Of a DNA stretch of 64,000 bases, positions 21,416 through 32,675 are shown piece after piece (within the stretch, counting starts at the first letter, position 1; each line of letters begins with the position of its first letter). The position numbers and the translations under genes are program-made. The stretch spans positions 33,924,080-33,988,079 of the forward strand of contig JAOANR010000003.1 of NCBI GenBank assembly GCA_030278955.1, in the 5' to 3' direction. The DNA comes from Hygrophila difformis. Taxonomy: Eukaryota > Streptophyta > Magnoliopsida > Lamiales > Acanthaceae. The notes beneath the pieces are model-generated. The model was not told the DNA's origin and did no database searches. It worked only from the letters and a program-made list of their open reading frames with translations.

Positions 21416-23154
21416 TGAAACTTTTGAACTTCTTCCCACTACATGAGTATTTTCTCGAAATGTTGTTTTTATTTACTCGTGTCACGAAACTGTGCTCCCG
21501 AAAGCGCACGGGTCAAAAATTGCAGTAATTTATAGTAAGTACCGGATCGTTCACTGGAGGATGTGCGATGGAAGCAGGACCCACGTCGTTTACTAAGATT
21601 TTCCACTCGGTTACTCGTTTCAAGTTTTGCAAGGGTTTCTAACAACTACTTGACATAAATTAAACCAGATCATGAAAGCAGTAGAAATTATTCTACAAAG
21701 CATGGTAAACTAGATCGAGGAAAGCAATTAAATCTATACTACGAAAGCAATTTAAACTTATGCTACACTATCTAGAAAGCAGGTTAAATATGACAGAAGG
21801 GACAGGGAGGAATAATAAAGATTGGACAAGATTCAGATGAAACACAATTAAACTTCCATTTTTTTATACACAGATCTTAGCTTGGGATAATCCTCCAGTT
21901 AGCTAACTCTCATGCTCTCTATACCATGTTCCCTTTAACAGACAGGTACTTACAGTAAGAGTTTACATGCTCTTAAGACAGCAATTTCTAAGATACCATA
22001 AACTCTTAACTCCCTTTGCAATGCCTTGCAAAAGTATGTTAATCATTTACGGTGGACGAGCAACACCTGTCAAATCATTAGTTGACATGCCAAGTACTGC
22101 TATCAATCCCCCATGTCACATCCAAAGTTTCAAATAAAGCCCCAAACCATTCCATAACTCTCAAACCTTTTAACAGATGGACAGCCCCTAATTCTTCCGA
22201 GTGACCTCTATGAAAGCATTTAAAAGGAAAGCAGTAAAGAAAGCTGTAAAGAAAGCATTTAAATCTATCACGCGGAATCGTTAAAAACGTCTCTTTCCGT
22301 TAGTATAAAAGAGCCCCTGGTCTTGGTGACCAGATGCAGATCAAGAACCCCCGAGATATCAATAAGCCACAGGGCTTACAACATCTGGGTAGTTATGAGA
22401 TACAAACTAAATGAAATAGATCCATAAATGAACCTATTCCGGATGTACTCACTCAAGACTCAATTCTAGACTTTGGCAGAAGAAGATAGTAGTCGAAGGA
22501 ATACTCGACCTTACCTTATAAATTCACCAAGGCCTATATGTTGTTCCTCTAGTATTATTTATCACATCTCATCTACACCCAAGTGGATATTGACTTAATG
22601 CGATATCTAATATCAGATTTCCAACACACAGCAATTTCGAGAGCAATTAAATATTTGAAAATCATTCCCTAGACAGGTACTAAACTCTCAATTAAAACAC
22701 AGATCCTTTCAGTCTAGATGAGACCTAATCGCTGACTCTGCTTCTGAGCTCTCAAAATCAACCCCCAGTGGAATATGAATTAGTCATAACTGTTGAATTT
22801 ATCCCTTACTCAGATCCGGATTTTATAAAGGAATTTTTGTTGGAAATTTATTATGCAGCATCTGATTTAAATCAAGACTTCTGTGTCCAAGGGGAAGGAT
22901 CCCCAAAATAGCAATAAGACCAGAACATCTACATAATAGTATCATGCATACAAGTATATGGAAAAGGAAAATAAAGTACCCCAAAATATATGGTGGGGCT
23001 AGACAGAATGTGATACACAAAGGTGAATTAGCCTGAGATGAGAAGAAATCGGCTAAAAAAAAGTGCCAGAGATAGTTGGGGTTTTCCGGGCTGCAACTTA
23101 CACAAATCATGGAAGAAAAATATTTTTTTGGAATTTTCAAAATAAAAGGATAGT

Positions 23155-23619
23155 TCAATTCAAATTATTGGGGTAATTCGAATTGAGAATGCATGAAGGA
23201 TGAAGTATTACTTTACCCAATTGATCATTGCTAGAAATTGGAACATCATCTAATTCGAATTATTGACCAATTCGAATCAATTCGAATTGGACAACTCGAA
23301 TTGGCGAAGTCCTTTTCTTGCTCAAATTGACTAAGGCATTTACCTCGAGAGGAAGGTGAATTCGAATTGTTCAGTAATTTGAATTAATTCGAATTGCACA
23401 ATTCGAATTGGTTAGAGATGGAAAATAAACTAAGGCATGAATGGGTGGTATGCAATACAATGTGGTTTTCCTTGCCAATTCGAATTGTTGAACCAATTCG
23501 AATTAATTCGAATTGGAGAATTCGAATTGGTTGAAAACCACATGAAGGAAATTTTTGGTTGTGCAATTCGAATTTCTTAGGCAATTCGAGATAATTCGAA
23601 TTGCCTCAATTCGAATTAC
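23155..23619. repeat. Hairpin array b in the 3' LTR (five modules)
   Basis: Modules start near 23155, 23263, 23361, 23477 and 23565. The complete form is AATTCGAATT, spacer of 6-8, two abutting AATTCGAATT units, spacer of 2-5, AATTCGAATT. The same array in the 5' LTR is at 42306-42759. Confidence 0.88.
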
Positions 23620-24486
23620 ACATTTTCGAACAATAACAATTTTTGTTCTCACAAGTATGGGTTAGGTGTACACTGTGCGGTTAATGATGGGTTTAGATTT
23701 ACCAAATCTCTCATCTCACATCAATGTCACTTCACAGCCACCCTAGTGAGGTTTTCAAGAAATAAACAAACACATATCCAGTGGGTATTGGCGAGATTCA
23801 AACCCTATTTCTACAAACAGAGGATTCAAAGATCAAAGAACCTAAAACATCTAGTTATCTAAGAACTACATGAATAAACTAAGAACACTCAAGTTATCTA
23901 ATGCAGCATAAAATAAAAATCAAGGCAGGAAAATAAGGCATAAAGGTAAATTCGAACAAACCTAAAAAACATCCAGAACCTAAGAACACTTATTTGAAGC
24001 TCTAAGGCACAAAATCAAGCCAAAAACCCACCAAACATGCATTTATTAAGTTTGAATATCAACTAGGACATAATAAATGTAACCTAGTTGAAACAAACAA
24101 ACATGCTAAGCATTTATTTCTAAAGAAAGCATTAAAGAGTGCCAAAACACATGAATAACACCAGTTCTGGAAATTTTTCTTGTATTGACACTTTGAAAGC
24201 AAAATAAAGAACCCAACACCATCATTAACTTGAAGGTAGGGTTTATTCTAACTAGAAAGCATGTAAAAATTCTGGAAATGGCTACTCTAAGGGTTACACA
24301 AACTGCTTCTACACTATACTAAGATCAAAGCATGTAAAAATTATACTACTTGCAAGGAAAATAAACTAAACTAAACTAAACTACCTACCTAACCCTTAAG
24401 GGGTGTGGAACCTCCTGCTGTTCTTTTTGTCCCAGCTGCTTTTTGGTTAAATTCTTGATCCCCTTGCTCTGTTGTGGAAGGTCTGC

Positions 24487-24493
24487 TTTTATA
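24487..24493 (-). promoter_or_regulatory. TATA box of the 3' LTR
   Basis: TATAAAA on the minus strand follows CCTAGGGTTTC and precedes GCAGACC, 756 bp from the LTR start. It lies about 75 bp downstream of hairpin array a. The identical box in the 5' LTR is at 43637-43643. Confidence 0.75.
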
Positions 24494-24567
24494 GACAAAA
24501 TTTGAAACCCTAGGCCCACCAATGTTGTGCTCATGCTCCATAGCTTTTGATGAATTTTTGAGTGAAG

Positions 24568-24956
24568 TTCGAATTATCTCATCCAATTCGAATTAATTCG
24601 AATTGTGAGATTTCTTCCTTGAGCTGGAAATGTGGCCTTCAGTTGTCAATTCGAATTGTTGCGAAGAATTCGAATTGGTCTTTTCTCGAATTGGATGAGG
24701 GTTTCTTGGCTTCTTTTCATCTGTTGGCAATTCGAATTGTTTGTGCCAATTCGAATTAATTCGAATTGGACAATTCGAATTGCAATCTTCTTCTTGCCCT
24801 TTAGGTTTCTTCTCTTCATTCCCTAATTCGAATTATTCAAGCCAATTCGAATTAGCTCTTCTGCATCCCTTTTCAACACTTAACCATTTCTTGTTCTCTT
24901 CAGCAATTCGAATTGTGTGCAATTCGAATTAATTCGAATTGCATAATTCGAATTGT
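24568..24956. repeat. Hairpin array a in the 3' LTR, upstream of TATA (five modules)
   Basis: Modules near 24568, 24650, 24729, 24826 and 24904 are built from AATTCGAATT palindromes, spaced 78-98 bp. The central modules have the full four-unit structure. The equivalent in the 5' LTR is at 43718-44106. Confidence 0.88.
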
Positions 24957-25245
24957 GCTTCAACACTTGACCAAATTTCAGTTGTGGGATTTTTTTGATC
25001 TTTTTCCCATCTTTCTTCGTTTTTCTTTTCTTTTTCCTTTTTTTCATGTTTTTGGATTTTTCTAACACAAATACAATTTAAAATTGCATATTTTGTGTCT
25101 TTTTATTACCGGCTCGATGTTTTTACAAACTAGCATTAATCTGTTAAATTCAACTGCTTTCTTATTAAAATAAGATGGAACCACGATCAAGATGTCCGTC
25201 TCAGACACGGAAATGGATTGGAAATAATGGTCAGTTTTGGCCATT

Positions 25246-25263
25246 ATCAACATCCTCACATTT
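25246..25263 (-). other. PPT / U3-boundary motif at the 3' LTR
   Basis: Minus strand AAATGTGAGGATGTTGAT spans the internal/LTR border, with TGATAATGG starting at 25249. The same 18 bases recur at 31191-31208 and 33443-33460 inside the element. The purine run is short (GTGAGGATG), so its role as PPT is inferred from position. Confidence 0.55.
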
Positions 25264-26866
25264 AATACTGATCGTCCCCGAGCATTCAGAGTCAGTGCTC
25301 CTAGGAGCTTGGACTCTGCATATTCAATCCATTTGCGTGGCCTCAGAAATTTCATTCTTTTTATATTGGGATAAGACAATCAAAATTACAAGTATTAAAT
25401 TCTCTTAGTTGCAGTGTTTAATGGAATGATACTTCTCACTTGAGTGAACACACAAACCAATCATTATTATTAATTCTTCTTGAATAAGTGTTTAGAAAGA
25501 TCCATTGGCTTACTCCTTGAATTCAGGCATGACATGATCATTGATTAATCAAAACAGAACCTCACATATAGTAGAATCGGAAAGTTCACTCACTCTCAAA
25601 ATTGGCTTTTATCATCAACGCTCAAAATCAAATTCAATTAAATTCTCCCATAAGCTTGCAACTGGACCAACTCGCCACCGGCTCATTTCCACAAATCGAG
25701 ATCCCGAGGTCTTATTCAAGGTTATAACGGGGCATACGGTTGTAACATTTGGTAGGAAAGGAAAAAGATTGGGCTAAAAAGTGACACGACACCATTCCAC
25801 CATAACTTGGCATTTTTTAGAATTTATGATCATCGTTATTTCTTTCTTTCTTTTGTTTTTCTTTCCTTTTCTATTGCATGACATTAGACTTTGTCTAATT
25901 TGCTTTGTCATTTGCAATTTATTCTTGTTGAATAGATCTCAACTTTTTTTTTTTTGAATCGGTTTATAGCATACCGATTGACATTTTTGATGATCAAAAA
26001 TTACAATGCCTTGATGGGATGGCTCATGTACACTTGGGTTTGATTTTCTTGGTCTTTTTGTAAGGCTGAGAATAATATAGTGGTTTCAAAGAAAAATTGG
26101 GCTTAAAGGCTCAAGTTGGTTAATCCTAAAGGGAAAATATTTTTGGGTTTGGAATTCAAACGAAAGCCAAAATTTTGGGTTTTCTAAGTGCCTCGATCAT
26201 TTGCTCGATTTCGGGAATATGGCATGGTCTTGAATCGGTCACGATCGCAAGTTCTAGTGTCCTTTAATCGAATTGATTTTCACACAACAAGGAATAGAAT
26301 GAGTAAAAGTGACTCATGGCTCAGATCTCACAAAGTACGGTTTGATCATGTCATACACTTATTCTCAGATTTAGCTTTTGAAAAATTTCTTGCAACTTAT
26401 TCAATCAAATTCTCAACATGAAAGTTTGTCAGTCTTTCAAGTGATCATATCATTGGATTTTTATAGCTCAAAACTTCGAGAATTTATATCATGCATATTT
26501 TTAATTGTTTTATCCCAATGTAATAGTCTGAAGATTTCATCATTAGCCTAAATTCAACATGTGAATTTAGGTACAGATTTATGCTTGTTTTATGTCGGTT
26601 TGTTTAATTGAAAGCAGTAAAAAGACACTGTGAACATGCAAGCATGTCACAGCTTGTTTTTGGCGTGACAGTCACTTATTCATCTTGGACTGCCACACAT
26701 CTTTTTCAAATAATAGAGAACTCAAGACGAAATTCTCTTGTGGAAAGCAGTAAATGTACATCAGTTACAATAGATTTCCATGGTGAGGATTGAAAGTGCA
26801 CTGAATGAATGGAAAATCTAATGCATGATGTTTACAATGGAGCTCGCATGAATGTGATCACTTAGC
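25264..26866. other. Non-coding spacer between the second gene and 3' LTR
   Basis: About 1.6 kb of AT-rich sequence with T runs (for example about 25937-25950). No frame with protein similarity and no hairpin array. It would form the 3' untranslated region of the element's transcripts. Confidence 0.5.
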
Positions 26867-29800
26867 TTAGTCTTTCTTCTCTGTGGGCTGTGTGGAGGAT
26901 CCGGTGGCATCTCCTGGAGGTGATGGGAACTTGCTGAGGATGGTCTTCATCATTTCGGCTTGATTGTCGAACATTCTGGCTTGACTGGCGAACACTGCTT
27001 CGAACATTTTTCTATTCTTTTCCTCATTCTCAGTCCTTTCTTGATGCTGCCTTGCTGATTCCTTTCTGAACTCCTCTTCTCTCTCAAGCATTCTCAGCCT
27101 AAACTCTTCCTCTTTCTGCATTTGTTTCTCGTGAGTCGAAACAATGACATCGGCCAAAGATCTGACACTCTGCATCATTGAATCTCCCATTCTGCTCACT
27201 GCTTCTAGAGTTTGAGAATCAGCTGGATACTGAGACACAGTCGGGCTTCTGCGAGAGGGTCGGACTGGATGTCTTCGTGATAAGCTTGGAGTGGAAACAT
27301 CAGTTCCAGGATGAGTGGGAGTGGGAGCAGGTTCTGTTGGCGTGACTGCAGCTTCTTCTGTTGAAGGTACCGCTTCAGTACGGTCCTTCTTCTTGTGTCC
27401 TTTGCGTCCGGCTGTTGGTGTCCTAGGAGTGTATCTGGATTGAGCATCTGATTCTTCCGGCATAATGTATGTAACTGGTTTAGTTATCCTTGTCTTTGGG
27501 ACTGGGATTGGCCGGCTCATATCAATAAGATCACTCTCTGCAAAAACTGTTAGATCTACTCCTTGGGCCTCACAAATTCTCCTGATGAGGTTGGGATAGC
27601 ATAAAGCAGCAGCTCTGGTGCCTGTGACTTTTGTAGTCATGACATGGAAAATCTGCTCCCCCACGTTGATCTTCAGTCCATGCCAAATCTTGGCAAAACC
27701 CTTCAACATTCGACCAGATGTTTCATGTGCATGAGGGTTTGGCCTAATCTTCGACATGTAGAAGTCATAGGAGGGTTGAAATTCCAGCTTTAGGTGCTTT
27801 GCTTTGAAGGGGATTTCACCAGTGTAGCTCTCAGCAGTAAGGGATCTAGTGATGTTGTCGTGATATTGCCTGTCAGCTGCCCTGCTTGCTCCCTTCTCAA
27901 AATGCTCAGATGTCGGAATTTCTGACCTCCAGTTGGGTGTGCCAAGGAAGTTGTTCAAGTATTCTCCAGAGATGTTTACGTCAACTCCTCGCACCCAACT
28001 TGTCTTTCGTGTGGCATTGATGTTGCAGTAGAATTCCCGAACCAATTCTGCTATCCCGGGTTCAGCGTGATGCTTAAGGAACTCAGTCCATCCGTGGTTT
28101 TCTTTTAGCCTGAGTAGCATTGGATGATCTATCAGTTCTGGACTGAATCCTTTATCAGGGACGAATACTCCAGCCAGTGCCATGTATCGTCCAGCATTCT
28201 GCTCATTCCCGTTGAACCTCCTCATTATATCAGCATCATCCCTGATGCGGAATTTTCTGAACTTCTTAGTGGATACACCCAGTCTGCCCCTTGAAGTTGA
28301 GTTGGCCCAATAATCCGCCGATCGCACTGATCCGGTTGATTCTTGGGTTCCTTCAGTTCCTGCTTGTTCTCCATCAGAGTCAGAATTCTCCCTTGGTTGT
28401 TCCCTCTGTTCAGTTTGCTCGTGCTGTTCTGATTCAACCTGTGTACTTGGTTGTGGTTCTTCCTCAGTTTGTCCCAACTCAGCTTCTTCACCTCGTTGAG
28501 TTGCTCCCTGCTCGTGCAAATTACAAGGATCTTCGGGGAATACGGAGTCTAGGAAATCCTCGTGAAGATAAGGATCATCTACATGTTGATATTCCTTTTG
28601 TGATGCCTCGACTTCCCTCCTGATGGTCAAATCTTAGAATTCCTCCCCCATATCATCTCCTTGTTCCACAGGAATATTGAGATCGTATTGGAGTATTTGC
28701 TGAAACGACTTGTCCCTAAAATAGTTTTCTATGGTTTCCAAGTCCGTTCGCTTGTCACCACTACTGCTTTCAGTTCTCGCTGTTTCTTGCACTGTGGGTT
28801 GCGGTTGAGTAGTGGCTGCTGCCAGAGTTTGTGCCGTTATTTCATTCAAATCACTTGCAAGATCGGCTAACTTCTTCTTTGACTCTTCAAGTCTTTCATT
28901 GCTCTCGTGCACCATTTCCTCTATTTCCTCTGTAGGCTTCATTCCCTCCATTTCTTTCTCGACATCCGCCCTTGTGTCATTTTTGCGAGCAGTGAATTCC
29001 TTCACTTTTTCTTGCTTGTCCTTGGCCCATTCGGCTGGCTCAGCTTTCACCTTGACAGGAATAATGTCGGTTTCGCGGCTTATCTGACAATCATCGTCCC
29101 CGACCTCAACCTGTATTTCAGTGTCAGCTTTCTTCTTCTTCTCTAGCCCAGCCTGCAATTTTTCAGCAGCTTTTCTATTCTCCTATTCCTCTCGGGCTTT
29201 TCTAATAGTTTCCTCCATTTCTGCCTTCCTGGCATCTTCTTCTGCTTTCTTGGCTTCCTCCTCAGCTGCCTTGGCCATTTGTTCTTTCTAAAGTCGATTT
29301 TTCTCGGCCCTTGCAGCTTCTATTTTCTGCTTCCACTCCTCCGTCTCTTTTGCCATTTCGATCTCAGCCTCCTCCTTCTCCCTTCTTGCTCTTTCAGCTT
29401 GTCGGGCCTCGTACTCGGCTTTCCTCTGTGCCTCAATCCTATCCATCTCAGCTTCCTCTTGAGCTATCTTTGCTGCTTCTGCATCGGCTTGCACTTGGGC
29501 CTTGCGCTGTTGTTCTTTCTTGGATAACTCAATGGCTTGCTTCTTGCCTTTGTCCTTCGGCTTGGAAGGTTCATCATGAAATTTGGGCACAGGGGGAATG
29601 ATCCTTGGCTGACTCGGAGGTTCTTGGATTTTGATCTGAGGCTCAGCAGACTTTTCAGACTTTTCTTTATCTGCCAACCTTATCAGTTTTCTCTTCTTCT
29701 TGGGTGGCTCTGGTTCGGATTCAGTCTGAGAGGGTTCAGATTCGGCAGGCTCAGATTGCTCGGAGGTCGGATCAACATAATCGTCAATGATCTGTTCTTC

Positions 29801-32538
29801 ATCCTCAACACTCAATCCAAATTCCGGTCCTTTGATCTTCAGAAATTTTTGTATGAATTCAGGCTCAGACATGGCTGTGAGTTGCGCAGTCCATTTTAGT
29901 GTGAAATATCTGCCTAGGACACCTTGGAATCCCGTGTTATACTGCAAACGAGGTCGGTGTTTTTGACAGTGCCTTAGACCCTCTGCATCTATTTCACGTA
30001 GCAAGTCGAGGAACTTCTTTTTCATCTCCGTGTACAAGGTGTCCATGATGTCTGCCTCTTTTTCCTTTAGATGTCCTAGGTCTCGGACTGGTGGAATGTT
30101 AAGATACTCCAAACACTTGTTTTTGCCCATGACTGAGATCTGTTTCCTCTTGTGTCCCATTCTGTCCCATGATCTGTTTCGAATCATCGCGATGCATTCA
30201 GCTCTCATTAGCTCGAAATTGGGCATCCCCTTCATTGTAGTCTCTCGGGGCTCAACTGCCGGAATCCTTTGTGGTAAGAAGACTGGCATAATCTCCACAT
30301 TTCCCGGAGGTATTACTACTCCCGGTCTTAGTACAGACTTCCTGATGTCCTTTTCCCATTTTCCCCATGCAATCATGTATTCCCCCCACAGTTTCCTGAC
30401 TGCTTTTGTTTTCTCAATAATCGAATCCAGCATTGGAGTGTGGTGGGCTTGTTCGTAGTTCAGTACCGCCTGGAGAGAGTCCCGGAAGTTGAATGTCATT
30501 TCAGTATGACGCTCTTTTGCACGCAATGTCAGCCATAGCTGCTCCTCCGGTCCGCAAATGGTCCCATTGTCGAATAGTTCCTTCTTGTACGTAAATGGAA
30601 AGGTCTCCGGCATGGAGAGTACACCAGTTTACGCAACTAAGTGTGGTGAAGGCGTCATGGGGGCATAATGCATTTTTACTTCCCTTGTAATGGGTGGTTG
30701 GATGAGGATTGGATCAAAGGCGGATGCTCTTCTATCCCCGACGTGAATCTCAAGCATTCTGTTCCAATAAGCTTTCTGTCGTTTCATTCTCCAAACCATC
30801 CGCTCATAGTGAACTCTCGGGTCGTCAAATCGTTGATCGTACCTTGCCTCATCGAACTCTTGGTTCCAGAAGTTCCATACATGTTGGCAAAAGTCTCTTT
30901 CGAGGCCCGTCGCTCTATCATTTCTTTCTTCCTCTGGAATCGCATTCCACCAATGGTCCTTCATTTCGAACCTCCATTCAATCTGGTGGTCCATATTCAA
31001 GTTATGCTCATTCCTTATGGCCACCCTATTTTCCTCTGCCTCTTTCTTCAGCCTCTCAATTTCCAAGAAGGCATGATCTGAAGTCGTCTTTGGAAGACCC
31101 ATCAGGGAATCTATAATGAATTGATCCCTGGAGAGAAAAAGAGTTGGAGCTATTTTTAAAAAATTTTTGATAAGTGGATCCGAGTTGAAAATCAACATCC
31201 TCACATTTTGAGCTAAGCTCTAAATGTGAGTTAATTGGTTTCTAATCGAACTTATAGAAAGAAAAACATAGAGCTGGATTGTTAAATCTAACTCTTATTG
31301 TAGCAAAAATGAGGAAAGCGAGAGAGATATAAGGATCTTGGATCCTTAGAAAATTTTCTTGGACTATAAATAGTCTAAGATGTTTTTTGGGTAGTCGAAG
31401 GACCAAAAAAAAGAGAATATTTCGTAGGTTATTGAGCCTACGAAAGGATTTTGATTTTTATCACTTAAAAAGTGATTGAAATAATGTGAGATAGGGGAGA
31501 TAAGAGATTAATGATGTACGGCAAATGCAAAAGATGAATTATGTAATCATCAGTATGCATAAATGGACCAAAAAAAATGAAAATAAAAACAAGCATGCAT
31601 GCACAAAAGGCAATTTTTGGATTTTTATGAAAAAGTGTTGATTTGTTTATTTAGTAAAATTGGGGGTGTAAGTGGTCCCCCATTTGGATTTTGTTTTGGA
31701 AAGTGGGTTTTTAAGGAATAGAACAAAACATTCCTCATAAATATTCCCCACTTGTTCCAAAGTGACAAAGATCACACACTTTTAATGCAAAGAACATTCT
31801 ATCATTTTGTCTTTTTACACATAAATGACTTGCCAAAAGTGTTGGAAAAATTTTGGCATGGTTTTGTCTGTACCATGTGTCCCGGATGTGCAAACATCAA
31901 CTTCTAGAATTGAGTTTGCAAAGTGTGGGCAACATGTACCCGACAAAAGCATTTATTACAAAAATACTCATATAATATAATACATGCAAACATCAAATAA
32001 GCAACACAATTGGTCCAAGAATACTACTGTAATGCAACACTTAACATCAACATGCATTATCAATCATCATTATCAAATATATGTCAAAGCTAACAACATA
32101 GTGACTAATAATAAAAAACACTGTGTTACCCCTATCTTCACAGAATCACAAAAAACAAGAGTAAAACATGTAAACACTACAAAAGCAAACAAAATCAAAC
32201 AAAAACAGATTTTTGGGGGTTTTGCAACCCCTATTTTCAAAATGAACAACCTAAAAACACAGAAACTTTCGAACCCTAGAAATGGCAGTTTCAACAAAAA
32301 ACTCTAGAAACCTAGGTTCTGCCGTAAGCGGTTCTACCCCAAAACCGACTATACCCAGTCATCTCCGACCACTTTCCGACCATCCCCGTCGCTAAAACAG
32401 AGCACATTCCCCTCCCCATCCCCGATTTCACAAGGAAGATGAAAAGACGAAAACTGAAATCTACGAAAACATAGTGCGAAAATGATAAAGAACCACTTAC
32501 CCCCGACTCCCACTTGGATTAGACGACGAAGAAGCCAT
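26867..32538 (-). pseudogene. Large spliced second gene of the Athila element: nuclear-type coiled-coil protein, not an envelope
   Basis: Exon 1 is 32538-32501 (MASSSSNPSGSR plus two bases) with donor GGGG|GTAAGTGG. The acceptor TTTTTCTCTCCAG at 31128 opens exon 2 at 31127 in frame (DQFIIDSLMGLPK). Exon 2 is a single frame of about 1420 codons to 26867, interrupted only by stops at 30629-30631, 29288-29290, 29183-29185 and 28634-28636, with no frameshift. Features in order: a helical N-terminal region, a Glu/Ser/Pro stretch with the NLS PPKKKRKL (29684-29704), and a long Lys/Glu/Ala/Arg coiled coil (29480-28900). Next come a domain with WVRGVDVNISGEYLNNFLGT (27940-28000) resembling the putative plant transposon protein domain, and a C-terminal coiled coil (26900-27150). 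There is no signal peptide or membrane helix although it sits in the env position. The stops could each come from CAA or CAG by one C-to-T change. Splicing is predicted, not shown. Confidence 0.65.
31128..32500 (-). other. Predicted 1373-nt intron of the second gene
   Basis: It runs from GTAAGTGG (donor, 32500) to TTTTTCTCTCCAG (acceptor, ends 31128) on the minus strand. It is T-rich on that strand, as plant introns are, and has stops in all frames. Joining the flanks leaves the codon phase intact (two bases plus one). An imperfect 15-bp hairpin (CTCACATTT..AAATGTGAG, 31200-31230) lies near its 3' end. Confidence 0.6.
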
Positions 32539-32675
32539 TTCCAAGCAGTTTGAACGGAGGAAAGGTCGAGAAGATGAGACTGGTTTCGCGAGAGAAGACA
32601 GTTTCGCGAGAGAGAACACGGGGGGGTTTTGGGATGTGAAAAGTGAAAGTGAGGGAAATGAGAGGGAAAGGGGGG

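Larger units (their letters stand above)
20939..25249 (-). repeat. 3' LTR of the Athila element (4311 bp)
   Basis: It runs from TGATAATGG (25249) to ..CAAAAGTTTCA (20939). It matches the 5' LTR closely, apart from three differences. About 560 bp are deleted at 23095 (present as about 41677-42238 in the other copy) between TGCAA microhomologies. An extra ~200 bp at about 21210-21415 contains two embedded LTR-end/PBS junctions. Scattered substitutions also occur. Short reading frames inside (22823-23158, 24389-24586, 25062-25379) recur in the other LTR but show no coding signature. Confidence 0.88.

Noticed and set aside
22823..23158. 111-codon minus-strand ORF in the LTR
   Set aside because: It is broken differently in the other LTR (41405-41757) and spans the deletion site; it has no protein signature.
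18793..24956. Regularly spaced palindromes as a CRISPR array
   Set aside because: Plant retrotransposon LTR context, variable repeats, hairpins made of paired half-sites, non-uniform spacers, and no cas genes.
25062..25379. Minus-strand ORF shared with 18393-18770
   Set aside because: The similarity is due to homologous LTR starts in opposite orientation; the reading frame crosses the LTR border and is not conserved as protein.
26867..31204. Second Athila gene as a classical envelope gene
   Set aside because: No signal peptide, no hydrophobic membrane segment, a classical NLS and long charged coiled coils.
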